Part shown: positions 16,001-23,790 of the stretch, one piece after another
Position numbering within the stretch: position 1 is the stretch's first letter
How the letters are laid out: each line of letters begins with the position of its first letter
Assembly (NCBI GenBank): GCA_041395165.1
Contig: JAWLBA010000015.1
Location: forward strand, 1-33,823
Direction of reading: 5' to 3'
From: JAIBCM01 sp041395165
GTDB lineage: Bacteria; Verrucomicrobiota; Verrucomicrobiia; JADLBR01; JAIBCM01
DNA: 33,823 nt
Position numbers and translations under genes: made by a program
Notes under the pieces: generated by a model
The model's input: only the letters and a program-made list of their open reading frames with translations
Databases searched by the model: none
Told to the model about the DNA's origin: nothing

Positions 16001-17549
16001 CAGGGTAGAGGGTCATGCGTAGGTTGCCGTTTTTGTCGTAGCGGTAGCGGGTCATTCGTTCTTCGGGATCAATGTAGCTGAGTAGTTGCAGTTTGTCGTT
16101 GTGTTGGTAGAGGTGAAGTTGTCCGTTGCGATCGAGTACGATGGTGGTTTGTTCGAGGCGTTTTCGTTTTTTCTTTTTTCCACGAGTTAGGTCTTGTTGT
16201 TGTTCGTCGCTCGTTGGGGTTTGGCTCACGAGTGTTTCCATGTCACTTGCTGGATCGTTGGCTTGGAAAAGTTTTTTGATCGCTTTTTTCTTGGGTCGTT
16301 GAGATAGGTAGGCAAAACGGGTCAGGGGGGTTTCGGCTCGCCCGTCGTCTTGGGCGATGATGCGACCTTCTTCATCGTAGGTGTTGACGAAGAGTTGGCC
16401 CTGGCTATCGGCGCCACTGAGGATTTGGCCGATTTCGTTGTAGGTGTAGTTTAATTGGTTGGTGTTGGCTAAGACGATGTTGGTTAACAGGTCGCTGCTG
16501 TCGTAGCTGAAGGTGACTTTGCGTCCGCTCCCCGGATCGCTTAGTTCGGTGACTTTGCCGTATGGGTTGTAGGTGAAGTCCAGTTGTTTGCCCGATATCG
16601 GTTCTTGGATGCGGATGAGTTGGTTGGTGTTGTAGCTTAGGTTGAGGCTTTGGCCCATGGAATTTTTTAATGAGATGAGTTGGCCTTGGTTGTCGAAGCG
16701 CCATTGGGCTTTGTTTCGTGTGTCGCTTAAGGTGTAGGTGGCGTCGTTGTTGGCAACTAATTGGTAGAAGCGTGCCGACGGTTCTTTGTTTTTGTCGACT
16801 TGGTAGCCTTCTTGGTTTTTGCTTTTTTTACCTTTCTTTTTGGCACTGGCTCCCAGGTTGAAAGTGTTGTAGCGCCCGTTGTTCCATCGAATACGAACGT
16901 TTTCTGAATCAAGTATTTCCAGTTTGCCTTGGAAGTTGTGTGACCAACCTCGGCCAAAGGGGCCGTTCTGCAACAATAAGGAATGGTAGCTGATGGTGAA
17001 GGGTAGCGGTTGGCCGCCCCACAATGTCATGAGGTTTTGGCTGATGACTTGCGCTCCGGTTGCCGTATCCACGGGATCGGCGTGTAGGCTATTAGCCGGT
17101 CGATTCCAGATGTTGTCCCAGGCGTTTAAAAACATGCTTTTGAGCCCGCTGAGTAAACTGCCTATCGGATTGGTGTCGATGTTGTATTGCCACCCACTGC
17201 CCACTTCTTCGCTGGCCACGGTTACGGTGATGGTGTTACTTTCTCCCGGCGGCACGTAAAAATAGTATACCCCTCGGCCTTCCACAAATCCGGTGTCAAC
17301 CCCGCCTCCCCCACTGACTTGCACTTGCATGCTGTCGCGCAGTTTATACATGTCGTATTCAAACTTCATGATTCCGCTTTGCGACCCAATCGAAAAGCTT
17401 CTGCTATCGGCCCCGCTTCCCCCATAACCTAAAGCACCTGCCTCTATGATCGTTCCAAAAAGAAATAGTGTCCCTACTATCCAATATTGTCTTTTGATTA
17501 TCCGATTTAGATTGAAAATAACTTTTGAGGAGAATCGTTTAACCATCAT
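13095..17549 (-). CDS. Secreted Rhs/YD-repeat protein with DUF6531 domain and variable C-terminal tail
   Basis: This is an intact 1484-residue Rhs-family protein. After a basic N-terminus and a hydrophobic signal or anchor segment (YWIVGTLFLFGTIIEAGALG) there is a glycine-rich beta domain to about residue 130. A DUF6531-like segment follows (SLHADPVDTATGAQVISQNL). YD repeats run to about residue 1240 (many YDxxGRLTxxTD units, which build the hollow Rhs shell), ending in the core motif MRARYYCPQLHRFLNQD and the conserved NNVDPLGLF near residue 1300, where Rhs proteins normally cleave themselves. The 185-residue tail starts glycine-rich and amphipathic (GGFQALGGLLEAGAGGV, IQAGFRQAWTGQPVDT), a linker seen before many Rhs toxins. 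I recognise no toxin fold at the end. Lysine-rich insertions lie near residues 236, 421, 460 and 559. There is no adjacent immunity gene. Second ATG 17546 is also possible as the start. Confidence 0.93.
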   Translation of the reverse strand: MMVKRFSSKVIFNLNRIIKRQYWIVGTLFLFGTIIEAGALGYGGSGADSRSFSIGSQSGIMKFEYDMYKLRDSMQVQVSGGGGVDTGFVEGRGVYYFYVPPGESNTITVTVASEEVGSGWQYNIDTNPIGSLLSGLKSMFLNAWDNIWNRPANSLHADPVDTATGAQVISQNLMTLWGGQPLPFTISYHSLLLQNGPFGRGWSHNFQGKLEILDSENVRIRWNNGRYNTFNLGASAKKKGKKSKNQEGYQVDKNKEPSARFYQLVANNDATYTLSDTRNKAQWRFDNQGQLISLKNSMGQSLNLSYNTNQLIRIQEPISGKQLDFTYNPYGKVTELSDPGSGRKVTFSYDSSDLLTNIVLANTNQLNYTYNEIGQILSGADSQGQLFVNTYDEEGRIIAQDDGRAETPLTRFAYLSQRPKKKAIKKLFQANDPASDMETLVSQTPTSDEQQQDLTRGKKKKRKRLEQTTIVLDRNGQLHLYQHNDKLQLLSYIDPEERMTRYRYDKNGNLRMTLYPGHRRVRYRYDQASQMTGLRPPGLNAMKLQYDDQNNLISASAEKKKKENPHQFDYDANNRLTHYQDPLGNNYQLAYDTDGLIQQITKPGGGTSTYSYQQGRPTQIKDSANNLWNLTYDTAGRLTTLSDPEGNTTTYTYDEKDRITSITDALGQTTSYQYDLRGSLTQLTDAQGAITTLTYTPHKKLASITDAQTNTTTFLYDNEDRLISAIDALGNTTQYEYDKIGRRIATIDPLGNRYSHRYDTLGNLIETIDPLKTSQYQLKYNSQQQLSQIKTAQGQKQTYRYDKLGRLIAQNQGNHRKSRYDYDALHRLTQTKTSAKQTTKQRFDTDSNLTSYTDPEEHTTSLGHNQAGQLTFLKTPTGQTTTYTYNNRNLIESVTWPAGQTFTLNYDPAGQLEKLTEEDGDTTYTYDKVGRPLTITKDGQTITRQYDSLGRLTQFTDTQGNTIGYAYDAIGRLTELTYPNGQTVTYTYDANSRLTTVTDWAGRTTRYTYDLIGRLTQTERPNHTQETRTYDKKTNRLTQLTDKSLSATLIDQTYRYNNQGQLTEQNGQPEQPEQDLTQPTEMAYDPDNRLTTYNNINLNYDPNGNLLNGPFGSYTYDSRNRLTQAGSLTYTYDPENQRIAIEDSNGTTQLIHNPNAFLSQLLVRKTPDGKETYYIYGLGLLYQQTDDDQTYYHHYDRQGNTLLLTDQNGQITDQYTYSPYGQTLQHQGTTDNPFRYNGRYGIMTDSNDLLHMRARYYCPQLHRFLNQDILLGSTSDPLSLNRFAYVNGDPVNNVDPLGLFTLMLVVDPTKYADTGEPSELEIRIRGGFQALGGLLEAGAGGVCIAGSEGGGVLLGCGALAANGVDNIQAGFRQAWTGQPVDTVTYQVISNLDPREVAHTALDVISYAKFLPVPQAAAIGWVATGINSAWYYSEGNTTQSVYNLIPFKIPGVKNKFVEFGVDLFFDATEEHNVNFINNAMSETGK

Positions 17550-17736
17550 CCCCTAAAATTCTTCTCTCTTATCGCTCTTTGTCAATGGTTTTTTATAAAA
17601 ATCATGTTTGGGGATCGATTTATTTGTGAAAATGGTGGGGAAATATATTTTGAAAATGTTGTTGGGAAGCGATCCATTTAGTATGAGTTGAATAAATTAT
17701 GCTTCGCAAGTTAGACGCTTTCGCTATTTAACTCTT

Positions 17737-18678
17737 ATGTTGCTTTTATTGAAAAGGCCTTCTTTTTATTTGGCGGTGCTTGGGATTGTAGCCACGGCAT
17801 TTTTAATGATCAAGATGCGCGAAGAGCCACCTGTAGCGCCACCGTTAGTGGAACCTGCGCGATCGCCTTATCGGGCTGCGGTTGCGGGAGTGGGTATTGT
17901 GGAGGCGATGAATGAGAATGTGAAGCTTGCCCCATCGGTGGTGGGTGTGGTTTCTGAAGTGGTAGTGAAGGTGGGTCAACGGGTGGAGCAAGGTGAGCTT
18001 TTATTTAAGATTGATGATCGGGAAACTGTGGCGCGTTTGGCATTGGCGCGATCACAATTGAAATCAACTCAGGCGGCTTTGAAAACGGAACAAGTGGTTT
18101 TAGCGGATGCAAAAGATCGTTGGCAAAGAGCGGAACGTTTAGCGAAAGAAAAGGTCGTTTCGGAAGACGAGAAGTTGAGACGTTATTTTGAACAACAACA
18201 AGCTGAAGCGCGTGTGATGCGTTTGGAGGCAGAGGTGGAGGCAGCTCAAGCGGAAGTTCAAAAAATCGGGGTGGAGTTGGAGTTGCATGAGGTGCGTGCG
18301 CCTCGCGCGGGGCGTGTTTTACAGGTGAATGTGAGGGCAGGAGAATTTGCGGGGACGAATCCTGGCGAGCCAATGGCTATTTTAGGTAATGTAGAAGATC
18401 TTCAGGTGCGCGTGGATGTGGATGAGCAAAATGCGTTGTTAGTGCAACCGAATGCGCCAGCGACAGCTTATCTTCGAGGGATTGCGAGTGGACCGTTGCC
18501 TTTGAAGTTTGTGAGGATTGAACCTTACGTGGTTCCGAAGCGGTCATTGACAGGTGACACGATGGAGCGAGTGGACACGCGGGTGCTACAGGTCATTTAT
18601 CAATTTGATCCTCCAGCGACTAATGTTTATGTGGGACAGTTGGTGGATGTTTATATTAAACGGGAGCCTTCGGGATGA
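17737..18678 (+). CDS. HlyD-family periplasmic adaptor (membrane fusion protein)
   Basis: This 313-residue adaptor would link an inner-membrane transporter to an outer-membrane channel. It has one N-terminal membrane helix (about residues 5-24), a first half-lipoyl segment (KLAPSVVGVVSEVVVKVGQRVEQGELLFKID), a long alpha-helical coiled-coil hairpin (about 80-190, rich in Ala, Glu, Gln and Lys), the second half-lipoyl segment (HEVRAPRAGRVLQVNVRAGEFA) and a C-terminal beta-barrel. No transporter gene adjoins it. The broken DevC/MacB-type permease and ATPase at 2589-4419 are the natural type of partner and the only candidates in the window. Its last codons overlap the nadE start (ATGA), so the two are probably co-transcribed. 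No strong ribosome-binding site is visible before the ATG. Confidence 0.88.
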   Translation: MLLLLKRPSFYLAVLGIVATAFLMIKMREEPPVAPPLVEPARSPYRAAVAGVGIVEAMNENVKLAPSVVGVVSEVVVKVGQRVEQGELLFKIDDRETVARLALARSQLKSTQAALKTEQVVLADAKDRWQRAERLAKEKVVSEDEKLRRYFEQQQAEARVMRLEAEVEAAQAEVQKIGVELELHEVRAPRAGRVLQVNVRAGEFAGTNPGEPMAILGNVEDLQVRVDVDEQNALLVQPNAPATAYLRGIASGPLPLKFVRIEPYVVPKRSLTGDTMERVDTRVLQVIYQFDPPATNVYVGQLVDVYIKREPSG

Positions 18679-20306
18679 AATTGGCTTTGGCACAGATTAA
18701 TACTACGGTGGGGGATTTGGCGGGGAATGCGGAAAAGATTTTAAAATTTTATCAGCAAGCAGTTTTGCAGGGTGCGGAATTGGTAGTTTTTCCTGAGTTA
18801 GCGTTGACGGGTTATCCGCCGCAGGATTTGTTGTTGCATGAGGCGTTTCTCCAAAAGGCAGAGCAGACGTTGGCAGATTTGCAAAAGGCGATTGCTGAAG
18901 TGCCAGCTTTGCTTGGGACGATCATAAAAAATGAGTCTCGGCCGGGGCGTCCTTTATTTAATTCGGCGGTTTTATTGCAGGATGGTGATATCAAACAAGT
19001 TTTTCATAAGCGATTATTGCCGACTTATGATGTTTTTGATGAGGATCGTTATTTTGAGCCGGGTAAAAGTTCTGATTATTTTGAGTGTCAGGGTAAGCGA
19101 ATTGGAGTGAGTATTTGTGAGGATATTTGGAATGATAAAGATTTTTGGAAGGATCGGCGTTATGTGAAAGATCCGATTGAAGAGTTAAAGCAAAAAGGTT
19201 GCACGCTCATTGTTAATTTATCGGCTTCGCCTTGGCATTGGCAGAAGGAAAAGGTGCGTTATGAGATGTTGAAAACGGTTGCAAAGGGTGAAAAGGTTTC
19301 GATTGCGTTGTGTAATTTGGTAGGAGGTAATGATCAGTTGGTATTTGATGGGCATAGTGTTTGTTTTAATGCTGCGGTAGAATGTTTGGTGCAAGTGAAA
19401 GGGTTTGAAGAGGAGTTGGTGATGGTGGATATGGAGCAGCGAAGGGATGTCCAGTTAGGAGATGGATTGGAAAATTTGTTTCAAGCGTTGGTATTGGGTT
19501 CGCGTGATTATGTGCAAAAGTGCGGATTTCAAAAAGTAGTCTTGGGGTTAAGCGGTGGGATTGATTCGGCATTAGTGGCGGTGATAGCGGTTCATGCTTT
19601 GGGTGCAGAAAATGTGATGGGAGTTTCTTTGCCATCGCGCTTTTCGAGTGAGGGTAGTTTATCGGATGCGGAAATTTTGGCTAAGAATTTAGGAATTGCT
19701 TATGAGGTTATCCCGATTGAAGAATCGTTTCAGTCGGTGCAGAAACAATGTGCGAAGGTTTTTAAGGAATTGCCGTGGGATGTGACAGAGGAAAATATGC
19801 AATCGCGTTTGCGAGGATTAATTTTAATGGCTTTGTCTAATAAGTTTCATTCTTTAGTCTTAACGACAGGCAATAAGTCGGAGTTAGCAGTGGGTTATTG
19901 CACGTTGTATGGAGATATGTGTGGAGCGCTTGCGGTGTTGGCGGATGTGCCTAAAATGAAGGTTTATGAGTTAGCGCGTTGGGTTAATCGGGAAAAAGAG
20001 ATGATTCCACAGGCTTCGATTACCAAGGCGCCGAGCGCTGAGTTGCGTCCCGATCAAACCGATCAAGATACTTTGCCGCCTTATGAGATTTTGGATGAGG
20101 TGTTAACGCGTTATGTGGAGAATAACCAGTCATTTGAAAATATGGTGCAGGCGGGATTAGAGCCCAATTTAGTGAAAAAGATTATACGTTGGGTAACGAT
20201 CAATGAGTATAAACGTCAGCAAGCGGCGTTGGGGTTAAAGGTAACTTCGCGCGCGTTTGGACGTGGACGTCGAATGCCGATTGCGCATCGATTTCGTGAG
20301 GTTTGA
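18675..20306 (+). CDS. nadE: Glutamine-dependent NAD+ synthetase
   Basis: It converts nicotinic acid adenine dinucleotide to NAD+ using ATP and ammonia drawn from glutamine. The 543-residue protein has the two expected domains. The N-terminal nitrilase-type amidase carries the triad Glu41 (VFPELALTGYPP), Lys112 (HKRLLPTYDVFDEDRYF) and Cys148 (GVSICEDIW). The C-terminal synthetase has the ATP pyrophosphatase loop LGLSGGIDSALVAV (from about residue 291), TGNKSELAVGYCTLYGDMCG and the typical tail KRQQAALGLKVTSRAFGRGR. The start overlaps the HlyD stop by four bases. Length and motifs are normal and the gene is intact. Confidence 0.97.
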   Translation: MKLALAQINTTVGDLAGNAEKILKFYQQAVLQGAELVVFPELALTGYPPQDLLLHEAFLQKAEQTLADLQKAIAEVPALLGTIIKNESRPGRPLFNSAVLLQDGDIKQVFHKRLLPTYDVFDEDRYFEPGKSSDYFECQGKRIGVSICEDIWNDKDFWKDRRYVKDPIEELKQKGCTLIVNLSASPWHWQKEKVRYEMLKTVAKGEKVSIALCNLVGGNDQLVFDGHSVCFNAAVECLVQVKGFEEELVMVDMEQRRDVQLGDGLENLFQALVLGSRDYVQKCGFQKVVLGLSGGIDSALVAVIAVHALGAENVMGVSLPSRFSSEGSLSDAEILAKNLGIAYEVIPIEESFQSVQKQCAKVFKELPWDVTEENMQSRLRGLILMALSNKFHSLVLTTGNKSELAVGYCTLYGDMCGALAVLADVPKMKVYELARWVNREKEMIPQASITKAPSAELRPDQTDQDTLPPYEILDEVLTRYVENNQSFENMVQAGLEPNLVKKIIRWVTINEYKRQQAALGLKVTSRAFGRGRRMPIAHRFREV

Positions 20307-20329
20307 GCGGCCGAAATTGTTTCGAAGAT

Positions 20330-21843
20330 TTAACTAGGTGAAGGATTGTCCAGAGGTTCTGAAGTTGCTGTAGCAACCGGTTCTGTCGAGGTAGGTTGAT
20401 TTTCTTGAGTGTTTTCTGTTTGGACAATTATTGTTGTAGGAGGCTCGTGAGATTCTGTGGGTTGTTCTGTGATTTTATTTTCAGAAACAGGTTTTATTTC
20501 TGGTTTGGGTTTGGGTTTTTTAGCGAGTTCGAGTTGGCCGTTGGCAAATTCGATGGCATGACCCTGATGAATGAGCCAGTGTAGGTCGCGGAGGATATTG
20601 ACTTCTTGAGGTGAAAGTTCTGAGGAATCTTCGTTAGGAGCAGGGGAAGTGTTATTGTTAGAAATAAGTGCTGTAAGAAGTTGATAGCGATTGGTGTGCG
20701 GATTATTTTGGATGAAGTCGATGATTTGTTTGATGTTTTCCGAGACCGGTGTTTGTTCGATATCAAGATATTGGGGGCGTGCAATGGAAACGTAAGTGAT
20801 GTTTTTGTTGGCTTTGAAAAGCGAAGATTATGTTTGGAAAATTCCTGACTCAGTTGGTTTACGAGTTTTATGGGGAAGCGGCGCTCTTGTTGTTCCGTAT
20901 TTTTAATGTGGGAAAATAAATTTGAAGAAAGTTTGCTTTTATCCAACTGTGTTAAGGAAAAAGAGTTAACTTTTTGAATGAGTTCTGGGAGATGATGTGT
21001 GCGAAAATGAGTTTCTACTTCAGCCCAGTTTTTGAGGGGTGGAGTTTCTGGGTTTTTTAGGGAATAATATTCCAAATTAAAACTTAGTTCTTCGATCCAT
21101 TTTTTGACGGCAGCTTCTTCATGCACTGTCTTAATGCGATTTTTGAATTTTTCAAAAGGCATGTGAGAGAAGCGTTCCGTGTAAAGTTTTCTTACTTTGT
21201 TGGGATAATCATGGTAGTTGGGAGGACCGAGTAGGGTGCCGCTGAAGCCGCAAACTCCAATGCATGTAAAATTGCCTTTAGGTGGTTCAACTGTCACTTT
21301 TTCAATTCGATAGTAAGTTTCCAAAAAATGTTTCAGGATATGTTTTTGAACTTCTTCTTCAGTGAGCCAAAGAGAGTTGTCTAGGGAACAGTGAAATAAG
21401 GGTGTTTCTTCTTTTTCTGTGATGATTTGGAAATGGTAACGCTCGGGCTTCTGTAAAATCATGCGCGCAATGTCAAACATGGGATAAGCGCGGCCGGTAA
21501 GTTTGATTTGGCGTGTGAGAGAATGAACTCCTTTTTCTTCGGGAATAAGGTTGATTTTAATTCCTGGCAGTGTTGCAGGGAGAAATTCTTGAGATTCGTG
21601 TTTTGGGTGAGGTTTATTTGGTGAAAAAGTGCGTTTAAAATGTTTCTGATGTTTTTCAGAACGAGAATTGTTTTTGGAATTTTTATGATTTTTAGAGTTT
21701 CGATTCCATTTTTCGTTTCTTCTTTTATCGGGCGAAGGATTTTTGGCTTCGTAATTGGCATAACGATTGGTGTCTTCACTTTCTTTTGCCCAAGCTGGTA
21801 AAAAGTGGAGAGCGGTTAAGTCTAGTTCTGATGTTTCGGTCAT
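20330..21843 (-). CDS. Conserved-looking protein of unknown function with charged tails; one frameshift
   Basis: I do not recognise the family. From ATG 21843 the product has a lysine-, asparagine- and serine-rich low-complexity stretch (about residues 30-85), then a folded region of about 250 residues (LTGRAYPMFDIARMILQKPERYHFQII, PLFHCSLDNSLWLTEEEVQKHILKHF, CIGVCGFSGTLLGPPNYHDY). The frame continues to 20494, but after LRF the correct reading is one frame over (FKANKNITYVSIARPQYLDI). That reading continues through LSPQEVNILRDLHWLIHQGH and AIEFANGQLELAKKPKPKPE to a Pro/Glu/Thr-rich tail, stopping at 20330-20332. One missing T in the run near 20823-20826 explains it. The joined length is about 504 residues. 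The charged ends suggest nucleic acid or protein binding, but no function can be assigned. It is convergent with nadE, with a 23-base gap. Confidence 0.75.
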
Positions 21844-21998
21844 AATCCTTCTGTTACGAATAGTTTTTCATGGAATTATTATGCTCGATTTATTTTTTAA
21901 AGCCAAAAATTTTATGATCAATATCTAACTATAAGCTAAATTGATTTAAAAGCAATGGGGTTAAAGTTTTTTTAGTAAATTTTAGTTTTTATTATATA

Positions 21999-22030
21999 TT
22001 GACATAAAGTATGTTATTTAACATTATAAT
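21999..22030 (+). promoter_or_regulatory. Possible sigma-70 promoter
   Basis: TTGACA at 21999-22004 and TATAAT at 22025-22030 are perfect consensus hexamers, but the 20-base spacer is longer than the usual 17. It lies in an AT-rich intergenic region (21844-22032) where chance matches are common. A start at about 22037 would fall inside the ATG of the small frame that follows. Confidence 0.35.
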
Positions 22031-22032
22031 CA

Positions 22033-22236
22033 ATGCATCAACTCGGAAAAAAATGTTATTTATCTCTCCGTGCTTTTGCGAGGAGATCGATTAATTTATT
22101 TCAACGTTATTTAAATTTTAGCGATATTATAGATTTAAAAGCTCATAAGGGTTTTAAATTTGCTGAAAAATTTAATTATTATCAAAAAAATGAAGTATCA
22201 CTACGGGAGGAAGATTTATTCTTAACTCGTTTTTAA
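22033..22236 (+). CDS. Possible small protein, 67 residues, no known family
   Basis: This short frame (MHQLGKKCYLSLRAFARRSI, then NLFQRYLNFSDIIDLKAHKG) is basic, with no signal peptide or membrane helix. It lies just downstream of a possible promoter and is convergent with the damaged methyltransferase, stopping 20 bases before one candidate stop of that gene. No ribosome-binding site is visible. Because the next 2.4 kb is full of indels, it may also be the start of a larger broken gene. I cannot assign a function. Confidence 0.3.
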   Translation: MHQLGKKCYLSLRAFARRSINLFQRYLNFSDIIDLKAHKGFKFAEKFNYYQKNEVSLREEDLFLTRF

Positions 22237-22256
22237 ATTGTAAAATAGTTTTGAGA

Positions 22257-22722
22257 TTAAACCATTTCCTTTGGAAGCCTCGCATTCGGAGGATGATAAT
22301 CGCGAAAACCGATAACACGATAAAAATTAGCTGGAGAGATAGAACGATATGACCATCTGAGTGACGCGCACGAGTTCGGTAATAAAGTTCGGATTTTTCG
22401 ACATGTTCTAACACGTTTAATGAGCCGGCACTGATAAAAAATTATCGGAAAAGGAGTGTTTTCTCATCATAAAGCTGGCAAAACGAAAGCTATTCAGTTG
22501 AGCTTTTGGATACTTTGTTTCGAAAATCGACTCCATAAGCTTCAGCACCTCTTTGATCCAAAGTCATTGACTACGTAGCCTATGCTGCAACCGACGTCCA
22601 ACACTTTTTCTTTTGGATGCGAAGAGCAAAGGTTATCGATATTTTTGGTAGAATGTTTTATCCCAATTTTCTAAAATTTGTGAATAATCAACATTTTGGC
22701 GGTAAGTTTCCTGATGATTCAT
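22257..22722 (-). pseudogene. SAM-dependent methyltransferase, class I, multiply frameshifted
   Basis: Joined frames from ATG 22722 give MNHQETYRQNVDYSQILENW, then KVLDVGCSIGYVV (the glycine-rich SAM motif I), RGAEAYGVDF (motif II acid), NVLEHVEKSELYYRTRA (post-motif), HIVLS, and PANFYRVIGFRDYHPPNARLPKE near the C-terminus. One frame stops at 22257 and another continues to 22172, so the end is uncertain. At least four indels are needed. The motif pattern is that of small-molecule or glycan methyltransferases next to glycosyltransferases. It follows the ExoA-like glycosyltransferase on the same strand. Confidence 0.65.
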
Positions 22723-22741
22723 GAGGCAATACTTTGATGTG

Positions 22742-23686
22742 TTAATGGTAAGCCTTTGATTTTTTGGGAAAGAGGTTAGGCCCCAGGAGAACCGATTGCA
22801 TAAGGTATGATGCCCCAGAGGAACCAAATAGATTAAAGAGATTTTTTTTGCTCAAAACAGATAGCACACCAGGTAAGAAAAAGAAGAGGGCAAGAGGCCT
22901 AAAAGACAGCTTATTACAAAAGAAACGGGTAATAAAATGAAGGCGAGCATGGCTGTGCCAATACAAGCTAAGTGCTAAATCCTAAGGGAAGATAATTGAT
23001 GATCCAACCAGGAAGACGAGTTAAGCGAGTCTGTTGACTTCGTCCTCAGCGAATCAAAGTTTTAAAAAATTGACTCACTGTTGCGCGTTGTGGACGAAAA
23101 ACCGCTAGTTGGGATCATAAACTAATTTGAATTTTTTTTGAGTTAGCCTATCCATGCTTTCATTTTTCATTAGGATATAATCTTTCATCCAGATCAATTA
23201 ACTGAAGATAAAACTGTTTTGGAGGAAAGGCTTGATTACATAAAAATTAATTCACTTTTGATTTGTGAATCGTCTTTTTGCCTTTTAATCGATAACGGCT
23301 TGTGGAAGGACCCATTAACCATCGACTAGAATATGGCCTGCTGAATGATAGTGGTAAGAATTGCATCGCTATGGGGGAGAGAGAAGGGCCCCCTGCTGAA
23401 GCAACTTGTTGATCGGGTAAAATCTCGTTAAGCAGAAAAATGGAGATTGGCGTAGACGTCATCATCCAGGAAAAGTAGGATTTCACCTTGTGCTTGGGCT
23501 GCAGCCTGATTGCGTTGACGTGCGGGGACAATTGCCGCAAGCAACAATAAATTCAGTGCCATGTGGAGCAAAACGTTGGGCGTATACTAGTGAATTAGGC
23601 GATATTTTATTGGGACGACCAGCGATAATGATGGTAAATGTTAGCACAAGACAGATGTAGTGAAGTTTAATGATTAATGAAATCAT
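22742..23686 (-). pseudogene. Family 2 glycosyltransferase, ExoA-like, multiply frameshifted
   Basis: Reading across frames from about 23686: TFTIIIAGRPNKI, CPRTRQRNQAAAQAQGEILL, FLDDDVYANPHF (the DXD-type metal site), AGGPSLS, SRYRLKGKK, ERLYPNEENEAWI, FKLVYDP, AVFRPQRATVSQFFKTLIR, QQTRLTRLPGWIINYLPLGF, then two hydrophobic segments and the stop at 22742. This order is that of ExoA-like polysaccharide glycosyltransferases with C-terminal membrane helices. Six or more indels are needed, but the residues between them are well conserved and in-frame stops are few, which argues for consensus error or very recent inactivation. The exact start is not certain. Confidence 0.7.
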
Positions 23687-23790
23687 AATGAAAGATTATA
23701 AAAAAGAAAAGTGATTTGCATTTTTCTTCTGTCTTTGCTTCAATTAAAAGAGAGTAAAAAGGAGAATGAAAAAAATCATCAACTGCTTTT

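Noticed and set aside
13700..16700. Recurring GTCGTAGGTGTAGG-like strings that look like a repeat array
   Set aside because: Spacing follows the YD protein repeats and the units are coding and irregular, so this is not a CRISPR array or a satellite.
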